Shown: positions 6,735 to 11,970 of the stretch, piece after piece | How the letters are laid out: every line of letters starts with the position of its first letter | Position numbering within the stretch: the stretch's first letter is position 1 | From: an uncultured bacterium | GTDB lineage: Bacteria > CSSED10-310 > CALFER01 | DNA length: 11,970 bases | Reading direction: 5' to 3' | Assembly (NCBI GenBank): GCA_937951895.1 | Contig: CALFER010000033.1 | Location: forward strand, 1-11,970 | The notes under the pieces: model-generated | The model's database searches: none | Told to the model about the DNA's origin: nothing | The model's input: the letters and a program-made list of their open reading frames with translations, nothing else | Program-made: the position numbers and the translations under genes

Positions 6735-7783
6735 CCGGCCGCTTGCCCCCTCCCCGGCTGGTGTGGCAGGCGCCCCCTCAGTCGAACCCTCACCCCGCAG
6801 CGCCCCCCCCCGAACGGATGGATCTTACGAAAGCCCCCGATCCGCACGCGCAAATGCCGCTCTTCGGCGCGGAGCCCGATCGGCATCCTGATGGCATCCG
6901 CCGATTGTATCGCGGCGATAATCTCGATGTCATGCGTCTCCTGATGCCGGAATTCGCCGGGAAAATCGACCTGATCTACGTCGATCCGCCGTTTTGCACC
7001 GGATCGGATTTCGAGGTGCATGCGACCGCGACGGATGCCGTGCCGGGCACGAAGGTGGGGCAGGCGTTCCGCGATTCCTGGCCCGGCGGGGTGAACGGCT
7101 ATCTCGATATGATGCTCCCGCGCCTTCAGATGATGCATGCGCTCCTGAGCGAGACCGGGTCGATGTATCTGCATATCGATCCGACGGTGAGTCATTATCT
7201 GAAAATCATATTGGATGAGGTGTTTGGTGCCGCGTCGTTCCAGAGGGAGATCATCTGGCGCATCGGGTGGATTTCCGGTTTTAAATCGGTTGCCCGGAAC
7301 TGGATCCGGAATCACGATGTCATTTTGTACTATGTCAGAACTCCCGGGCGGTTCACCTTCAACCGGGAACGGCTGCCGCATCCCGAAGGCTACATGCGGC
7401 GCAAGGCAGCGCGACAGACGGTCGTCTCGTCCGGCCGCCCGATCGACGATGTCTGGAATGCGTCGCCGTCCGAACGCGACCTGAAAGGCGCGGAATCGCT
7501 CGATTCGATCCAGATCAAGAGTTTTTCCAGGGAGAAGACGGGGTATGCGACGCAGAAGAACGAGAGTCTCCTGGCGAGAATCATTCGGGCGTCATCGAAT
7601 CCGGGGGATCTGGTGGCGGATTTCTTCTGCGGATCCGGCACGACGGCGGTCGTCGCGGAACGGCTGGGGCGGCAATGGATCGCGTGCGATATCGGGGAGG
7701 CTGCGATTCGGTTGAGTCTGGAGCGCCTCAGATCGGCAGGTCAACTCTCGGAGGACGATGCGACCCCGCGTTACTCAAGTTAA
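6731..7783 (+). CDS. Beta-class site-specific DNA methyltransferase (N6_N4_Mtase family), no restriction partner seen
   Basis: 350 residues. The motif order is that of beta-class amino-methyltransferases: catalytic DPPF (85-88) in 'IDLIYVDPPFCTG', then near the C-terminus the SAM-binding 'FFCGSGTT' (298-305). Before the latter come 'TQKN' (274-277, where relatives usually have TQKP) and 'LLARIIRASSNPGDLVAD'. 'RGDNLDV' (61-67) matches the N-terminal part of type III Mod-like enzymes. It probably methylates adenine N6 (or cytosine N4) at a specific site; the target is unknown. It is shorter than type III Mod proteins and no res, endonuclease or specificity gene adjoins. ATG 6731 is preferred because GGAGGT (6716-6721) lies 9 nt upstream and the ATGA overlap couples it to the CDF gene. 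A second in-frame ATG at 6818 would skip the Pro-rich first 29 residues and the C9 run at 6803-6811. Confidence 0.88.
   Translation: MTGRLPPPRLVWQAPPQSNPHPAAPPPERMDLTKAPDPHAQMPLFGAEPDRHPDGIRRLYRGDNLDVMRLLMPEFAGKIDLIYVDPPFCTGSDFEVHATATDAVPGTKVGQAFRDSWPGGVNGYLDMMLPRLQMMHALLSETGSMYLHIDPTVSHYLKIILDEVFGAASFQREIIWRIGWISGFKSVARNWIRNHDVILYYVRTPGRFTFNRERLPHPEGYMRRKAARQTVVSSGRPIDDVWNASPSERDLKGAESLDSIQIKSFSREKTGYATQKNESLLARIIRASSNPGDLVADFFCGSGTTAVVAERLGRQWIACDIGEAAIRLSLERLRSAGQLSEDDATPRYSS
6803..6811 (+). repeat. C9 homopolymer run in the methyltransferase 5' coding region
   Basis: Nine consecutive C encode three Pro codons (residues 25-27), between the ATG at 6731 and the in-frame ATG at 6818. Polymerase slippage here would put the upstream start out of frame while leaving the downstream ATG usable. 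The surrounding 30 codons are already C-rich. Confidence 0.9.
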
Positions 7784-7789
7784 GTCTCG

Positions 7790-7819
7790 GATTGAAATGA
7801 AGTTGAGGCCGTTTCAATC
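7790..7819 (+). terminator. Candidate hairpin terminator after the methyltransferase gene
   Basis: GATTGAAA (7790-7797) and TTTCAATC (7812-7819) are exact inverted copies. With T7798-G7811 and G7799-C7810 the stem reaches 10 bp around a 10-nt loop. It begins 7 bases after the stop codon. No U-tract follows, so it may be a rho-assisted end, an mRNA-stabilising stem, or part of the adjacent transposon remnant. Confidence 0.35.
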
Positions 7820-7832
7820 GATCATTCGGTAA

Positions 7833-8451
7833 TACCGCATCCAGGGTATCGCCGGAATCAAGGTGCTCTCTCCGCGAGGAAGGCCACCATCTATGCGAAA
7901 AGCTCAAGAGGACGGTTTGTCGGGCCTGTTGATTTCAGGTCCGGAAGCATCGGGATACGATTCGGGGGTTTGGGACTGGAGAACCGTGCAGGATCTGATC
8001 GTTCGACACATCAAGCGGAGGTACTCCAAATCGCAGATTCATCGGATTCTAGATAAGATCGAATTTACGGTGCAGTATCCCACGCGTCGATTACATGGAG
8101 CCGATACAGATCTTCAACAGCGATGGGTCCATGACACGTATTCTGAAGAAAAAAAACAGTTGAAGAAGAAGCCGTAATTTATCATGAAGACGAGGCCGTG
8201 TTTCAGCAATCCGGAACCGTCCTTCGGACATGGGTACCTCGTGGAACAGGGACGTCTTTGGCTAGTCTACCTGATTCTTGATAATGCACGGTGTCATCAC
8301 GCAATCGCCGTCCGAGATTTTCAGACGCCAGGCGACTCACAACCGATTCTCAGGTACGCTACAGGAATTGCGAAAGGCCATTTTCAGACGATTCAATCGA
8401 TTTCAAGGAAATCCTGCTTCTTTGAGATCTCTCGTAGCAAATCATTTCTGA
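7833..8451 (+). pseudogene. Decayed IS630-family transposase with frameshifts and internal deletions
   Basis: Pieces in three frames line up in the order of an IS630 transposase. In one frame 7833-8156 gives 'YRIQGIAGIKVLSPRGRPP', 'ISGPEASGYDSGVW' and 'VQDLIVRHIKRRYSKSQIHR', the N-terminal winged-helix region; its open reading frame from ATG 7893 or an upstream alternative stops at 8177. A -1 shift at the A8 run (8149-8156) continues into 'VIYHEDEAVFQQSGTVLRTW', which holds the first catalytic Asp (codon 8189). A second frame change near 8250 gives 'WLVYLILDNARCHHA', with the second Asp at codon 8280. The last piece (about 8323-8451) gives 'RRQATHNRF' and 'FNRFQGNPASLRSLV', the family C-terminus. 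The 'PPYSPxLNPIE' segment with the catalytic Glu is missing, and the first two Asp are only about 30 codons apart, so two internal deletions are inferred. An in-frame TAA at 7830 cuts the N-terminus. No terminal repeats were found. Confidence 0.8.
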
Positions 8452-8542
8452 AAAACGCTTGTTAGTGTGAGTTTAACAATAATACATGGAATGCTGATTT
8501 TATCAAACATGCAAAAGCAGATTCATTTATTCCCTGTCGAAA

Positions 8543-8780
8543 AAGTAGCTACTCAACTTTCGCACCCAGATAACACATTGAATTTAAAGGCGAAATCATA
8601 ATTTTTAAGGATTCAATTAACGCAAACCTGTGCCAACGCGAAACAGACTCAAGTATGCTCAGATCAAATTTATCATGTATATGGATGTTTTTATGGCGAA
8701 AGTTGAGTTTTTTCATTCAACTTTCGCCGGATAACATGTATTTACAATCAAAACAGGGTGCGAAAGTTGAATAGTTACTG
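8543..8780. mobile_element. MITE-like non-autonomous element, 238 bp
   Basis: The ends form imperfect terminal inverted repeats of about 25 bp: 8543-8567 (ends TCAACTTTCGCACCC) and 8756-8780 (begins GGGTGCGAAAGTTGA), matching at 23 of 25 positions. No coding capacity lies between them. The 10-bp core CGAAAGTTGA occurs four times in alternating orientation: 8553-8562 (minus), 8697-8706 (plus), 8717-8726 (minus) and 8761-8770 (plus). The left end also contains the self-palindrome AGTAGCTACT (8544-8553). Small size, terminal repeats, lack of genes and an AT-rich setting fit a MITE. I cannot identify a parent element, and no clear target-site duplication is visible. Confidence 0.6.
8695..8728. 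repeat. Perfect 12-bp hairpin inside the MITE-like element
   Basis: GGCGAAAGTTGA (8695-8706) and TCAACTTTCGCC (8717-8728) are exact inverted copies around the 10-nt loop GTTTTTTCAT. The arms repeat the core found in the outer terminal repeats, so the element looks like one inverted repeat nested in another. The T6 sits in the loop, not after the stem, so this is not a standard terminator on the plus strand. Confidence 0.8.
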
Positions 8781-9068
8781 TCCATCCTTCAGAGTTTCAA
8801 AAGAGGGCCTTGCTTCTTTTGCAGATCACAAGATCAGCTATTTTCAGTTTTGTGTTTTGTGTCAGATCCGAAGGCTCTAAAAGATCAAATAATCGGATGC
8901 AAACTACAACAATACCAATAGACTTCAAATTTCTTTAAATCAAATGAATATATATGTTTGTTTTAGAATATTGCGAGATTGCGATCGGAATGAATCAAAC
9001 ATGTTCAGAAAAGGAAGAATCCGTAACAAGCTCTATAACATATTGATTGAATTAAGTAATCGAACTAT

Positions 9069-9083
9069 GTGCCAACTTGGCAC
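9069..9083. promoter_or_regulatory. 15-bp near-perfect palindrome, possible operator
   Basis: GTGCCAA and TTGGCAC flank a single central C. The form suits a dimeric DNA-binding protein, but the site is about 400 bases before the nearest gene start. It could equally be transposon debris. TGGCAC here is not followed by a GC pair at the spacing needed for a sigma-54 promoter. Confidence 0.3.
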
Positions 9084-9120
9084 TCATCCAATTCCAAACT
9101 GCACAATGACGCTCAGAATT

Positions 9121-9160
9121 GATCGTGATCATCGGAATGATGGTCGCGATCAACCGGAAT
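9121..9160. repeat. Short degenerate direct repeats resembling IS21-type ends
   Basis: TCGTGATCATCGGAAT (9123-9138) and TCGCGATCAACCGGAAT (9144-9160) are imperfect direct repeats about 22 bp apart. ATCGGAATGA occurs at 9131-9140 and again at 8984-8993. The pattern of repeated 'GATCA.CCGGAAT' units recalls the multiple subterminal repeats of some IS21-family elements. That resemblance is from memory, and no istA or istB remnant is seen. Confidence 0.3.
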
Positions 9161-9320
9161 CCCCTGCAGGAACGATATTCCGGTCACAAGCAATGATCCC
9201 GCAGTCAATCACAACCACCCTTGCTTTCACGCTCAAGTAACGGCTCAACCTCCTCGTGCGCTGTTTTCGCTTTCATAATATCCTCGGAAATAATTTTCGA
9301 AGGACTGGCGAGAAACTGTC

Positions 9321-9349
9321 TTGATTTGAATCAGCAATTGTGGTATATT
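9321..9349 (+). promoter_or_regulatory. Sigma-70-type promoter with extended -10 for the Asp-box protein
   Basis: TTGATT (9321-9326) and TATATT (9344-9349) are separated by 17 bp, and TG at 9341-9342 gives an extended -10. Transcription would start near 9356, leaving a leader of about 120 nt before the ATG at 9477. It is the best promoter match in the window and suggests that the following gene is transcribed independently of the transposon remnants. Confidence 0.55.
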
Positions 9350-9476
9350 ATTATTCGATTAGAAAAGTTATCAGTGAGTGATCGTGAAAAATAGAAGCTG
9401 CAAAAATATATTAGCAGAGATGCACGAAGAAGATGGAAGAATAACTCCTTAATGGTGGTGAGGAGAAGGCCAAGGA

Positions 9477-11885
9477 ATGATCAAGAAGATTTTAATAGCT
9501 ATTGTGATTATTATGTCTGCGAAGTGCTTTGGGATAAAACCTGAAGAGATGGAACCTAATAAGTGGCATGATTTAATATCTTTTGGGTATCGCTTGCATG
9601 ACATCCAATTTGATCCGAATGTATCAGGAAGAATATTTGCAATTGGTTTCATTCCATCGGATGAATATGACCGCGAGTTCTGTGGCCTCCCTGTGATGAG
9701 TACCAATAACGGGGAAACATGGGTCGGAATACATAAAGGGATACCTGTTTGGAAAAGCAATCTTGATCCGTCGAATGTATCATTATCGGTAGTGTGGTTG
9801 TCATCAACTGAACGTATTTTATACTGCATGATCACCTCTGAAGAAGATGCTGATGCCGTTGATATTTTCCGAAGTCCAGACTTAGGAGCGTCATGGAGCA
9901 AAACCGGACACATCGATAATAGTTGGGCATTTGCTTGTCGAGCTAACCCGCTAAGTGATTACATTTTAGCGAAAGAAACAGTAATTAATAAAAACAATAA
10001 ATCATTGGATCGAAAGGAAAGTTGCCAATTAATTCAAAAGAGTGTGGATGGTGGTAAGACTTGGCAAGAGAAAGCGGTATTCTGGGAAGCAGGTTCCATC
10101 AATCGTTTTTATTTCAACCCTATAGAACCTGGGTGTGCATATGCGACCTCGGATATATATGGTGGATATTTTATCTTGAAAAGCACGGATTCTGGGGAAA
10201 GCTGGAGAAGCATCCTGACGGGAAATGGTTGGGGAGGAATGGGCGTATACAATCTAGCATTTCACCCAAGCGATCCAATGACGATTGTTGCGATTCATAA
10301 TCCGCGAGAATCGATGAATTATGGAATGAAGACTACAACGGATGGTGGACTATCTTGGAAGGACAGTGGCCCAGAAAATTGTAAGGTTTGGGGGTTTCAT
10401 TACCTAAACAGAATGCCAGAAGTGCAATTCGTTATCTCTGGTGAATGTGCTTCAAACATATATAAGAGTAGTAATTCTGGGGGTAATTGGAGTGTTACCA
10501 GACGTAATTCTAAAGAGCTCGAAATTCGCAGATATTTAGATATCTTTGAGGTTACCTCACAAAGCGAATCCACACTCTTTTGTAATCTCTCAGGAATGAT
10601 CAAGTCTACTAATACTGGAGATAACTGGAGCGCGATGTATCCCGTTCGTGATAGGTATTCACGACGACTCATGTGGATCAATCCACAAACTGAAATGGAA
10701 ATGCTACTAATTCAAAGATATGTAGGCTCATTTAGATCTATTAATGGTGGTGCAAATTGGATTTCTGCTCTTTCTGACCCAGCATCAGGTACATACGAGA
10801 AGTTGCTACCCAATGAATTTACCCCAAACGTCATCTATTCAGTATTTAATGCGTATGATTGCGAGAGTGAGTTTCGAGTCCTTAGAAAAAGTGAAAATGC
10901 CGGTAACACCTGGACTGATATCAATTTACACACCAACCTAGAACCTCTTGATATTATCGCTTCCAACATATATGCAAATAGAGTATTTACTATATTACGA
11001 GATCGTAATACTTTAGATATATCATTCTGTGTATCCGAAAATGGTGGGCTTGAATGGCGAGCAGTGCCTATCGAAGGTGTTAGAAAAGTATACTCGATAG
11101 TTGATGACCCTCAGGATGACGCAAGATGGTACTCCCTTTGTGAAACGGATGTGGATCATCAACCTAAGATCTGCTTGACAACCAATTCAGGACAAACATG
11201 GGTTATGAAAGGGAGTGAATCAGGATTTTCTCCAGTTAACTACGAAGCGAATTTGGGGAGCGCGATCAAGATTAGCAGACCAAATAGTAATATATTATTT
11301 ACCAATATGGATGGTATATTTATTTCCTCTGATCGAGGAGAAACTTGGAACCATGAATCAGAACTTGTAGGATGCGCAGGAGTAATGTATATTGATCCTT
11401 TTAGTGTAGGGACAATTTATGCGAATTGGGCAGATTCGGTGTTCACGATTTGCAGAACAACCGATTTCGGGAAGTGCTGGTCAAACTCCGAATTTCCGAT
11501 CGGAATGTACATCTCGCAATTGAACCCGGGTCAAATTTATGACACAAACAGGTGTCGTTTGATGAGAATTGCATCGACACCTCCGACCGTAGAAATGGTT
11601 GGCTTCGGACCATCACTTGTAAATAGTAATAACGAAAGCGCATTGTTTGTGATTGCTTATGTTAACGATGCAGACGAAAATGATAGCGTAATCGGAGTCG
11701 ATTTATACGGAGAAGGCCCTCTTTCTCTTTATAGAATCACTCAAGAGTTATTACCACATTCGGGTTTGTTCTTCTCGGGATGGACCACTAGTAGTCCTGC
11801 TGGAGGACATTACGTGATACAGGTTCGTGCTGTTGATAGATTTGCATTACAGAGTGAGGAAGCATTTACTGTAACTTCGCATTAG
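9477..11885 (+). CDS. Secreted multi-Asp-box (BNR/sortilin-like) beta-propeller protein
   Basis: 802 residues. The N-terminus (MIKKILIAIVIIMSA...) is a signal peptide, probably cleaved near residue 19. The Cys at 17 is preceded by Lys, so it is not a standard lipobox. Thirteen Asp-box motifs (S/T-x-D/N-x-G-x-x-W) begin at residues 75, 133, 189, 236, 287, 331, 377, 421, 472, 520, 568, 617 and 661, spaced 44-58 residues apart. Examples are STNNGETW, SVDGGKTW, STDSGESW and SSDRGETW. Such boxes mark blades of beta-propellers in sialidases, xyloglucanases and sortilin/VPS10 domains. I see no family-specific catalytic set, so enzyme activity is not claimed. Residues about 690-802 form a separate C-terminal module that may be Ig-like or a sorting domain. 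AGGAGAAGG at 9461-9469 supports the ATG. Composition is clearly more AT-rich than in the 2-7.8 kb genes, which suggests a separate origin. Confidence 0.85.
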   Translation: MIKKILIAIVIIMSAKCFGIKPEEMEPNKWHDLISFGYRLHDIQFDPNVSGRIFAIGFIPSDEYDREFCGLPVMSTNNGETWVGIHKGIPVWKSNLDPSNVSLSVVWLSSTERILYCMITSEEDADAVDIFRSPDLGASWSKTGHIDNSWAFACRANPLSDYILAKETVINKNNKSLDRKESCQLIQKSVDGGKTWQEKAVFWEAGSINRFYFNPIEPGCAYATSDIYGGYFILKSTDSGESWRSILTGNGWGGMGVYNLAFHPSDPMTIVAIHNPRESMNYGMKTTTDGGLSWKDSGPENCKVWGFHYLNRMPEVQFVISGECASNIYKSSNSGGNWSVTRRNSKELEIRRYLDIFEVTSQSESTLFCNLSGMIKSTNTGDNWSAMYPVRDRYSRRLMWINPQTEMEMLLIQRYVGSFRSINGGANWISALSDPASGTYEKLLPNEFTPNVIYSVFNAYDCESEFRVLRKSENAGNTWTDINLHTNLEPLDIIASNIYANRVFTILRDRNTLDISFCVSENGGLEWRAVPIEGVRKVYSIVDDPQDDARWYSLCETDVDHQPKICLTTNSGQTWVMKGSESGFSPVNYEANLGSAIKISRPNSNILFTNMDGIFISSDRGETWNHESELVGCAGVMYIDPFSVGTIYANWADSVFTICRTTDFGKCWSNSEFPIGMYISQLNPGQIYDTNRCRLMRIASTPPTVEMVGFGPSLVNSNNESALFVIAYVNDADENDSVIGVDLYGEGPLSLYRITQELLPHSGLFFSGWTTSSPAGGHYVIQVRAVDRFALQSEEAFTVTSH

Positions 11886-11898
11886 AGGAGGAGTTAGT

Positions 11899-11928
11899 AT
11901 GTTAGGAATTTATTCATACCTGAACTGA
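11899..11928 (+). CDS. Nine-codon ORF with a strong ribosome binding site; start of a broken gene or a leader peptide
   Basis: AGGAGG at 11886-11891, directly after the Asp-box gene's stop, lies 7 nt before an ATG. The frame reads MLGIYSYLN and stops at TGA 11926-11928. Such a well-placed ribosome site for so short a frame suggests the beginning of a downstream gene cut by a nonsense or frameshift mutation or an insertion. It might instead be a leader peptide. The 42 bases that remain to the edge are not recognisable. Confidence 0.3.
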   Translation: MLGIYSYLN

Positions 11929-11970
11929 GCGCTAAGTGAAAACAGACGAGCATGGACGGTAGGCAAGCGC

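Larger units (their letters stand above)
8452..9320. other. AT-rich non-coding stretch with mobile-element debris
   Basis: No convincing gene is present. The stretch holds the MITE-like element (8543-8780), a 15-bp dyad (9069-9083) and IS21-like direct repeats (9121-9160). Nothing else is recognisable between 8781 and 9068 or between 9161 and 9320. A 98-codon frame at 8944-9240 has no ribosome binding site, no family pattern, and crosses the repeats, so it is not called. Confidence 0.6.

Noticed and set aside
6671..7381. Minus-strand open frame (236 codons) opposite the methyltransferase
   Set aside because: Antisense to a gene with clear catalytic motifs; no own motifs.
9078..9095. Sigma-54 promoter (TGGCAC)
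   Set aside because: No GC dinucleotide at the required 10-bp spacing from the GG.
8944..9240. 98-codon frame in the AT-rich gap
   Set aside because: No ribosome binding site, no family pattern, and its second half is made of IS-like repeats.
9420..9452. Ten-codon upstream ORF (MHEEDGRITP) in the leader of the Asp-box gene
   Set aside because: It has only a poor ribosome site and no leader-peptide signature such as a codon run; it is probably chance.

Overview
The window looks like part of a chromosome from an uncultured, probably Gram-negative bacterium, with a mobile-element-rich accessory stretch on its right side. The pointers are a lipoprotein with a lipobox, large secreted beta-structured proteins, a Pro/Thr 'PTPTP' linker of the kind often seen in candidate-phylum bacteria (Sumerlaeota/Hydrogenedentota-like lineages), and intergenic repeats. 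The phylum cannot be fixed from sequence alone. I see no rRNA, tRNA or CRISPR array.

Left part (1-2350): a secreted right-handed beta-helix protein reads rightward, and its frame is open to the left edge. It is followed by a hairpin repeat and a 39-bp tandem repeat block. Middle left (2311-5097, minus strand): a BMP-family substrate-binding lipoprotein and a duplicated ABC ATPase form a two-gene operon of the nucleoside/sugar importer type. No permease genes follow, and the last codons of the ATPase lie in the tandem repeat. Middle right (5098-7783, plus strand): across a divergent promoter region lie a cation diffusion facilitator with three tandem C-terminal domains and a beta-class DNA methyltransferase, overlapping by 4 bp (ATGA). 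The methyltransferase carries a run of nine C near its 5' end and has no restriction partner in view.

Right part (7784-9476): a graveyard of mobile DNA. It holds a decayed IS630-family transposase, a 238-bp MITE-like element with about 25-bp terminal inverted repeats and an internal perfect hairpin sharing the same core, and short direct repeats that recall IS21-type ends. Base composition becomes visibly AT-rich here. The last gene (9477-11885) has its own convincing promoter and encodes a secreted protein with 13 Asp-box (BNR/sortilin-like) repeats. A strong ribosome binding site then precedes an ORF of only nine codons at the right edge.

Functionally the window combines uptake (BMP/ABC), metal export (CDF), DNA methylation and two extracellular beta-rich proteins. 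No gene set here clearly makes up an undescribed system. The best leads are the MITE-like element, the possible phase-variable methyltransferase and the permease-less importer pair.
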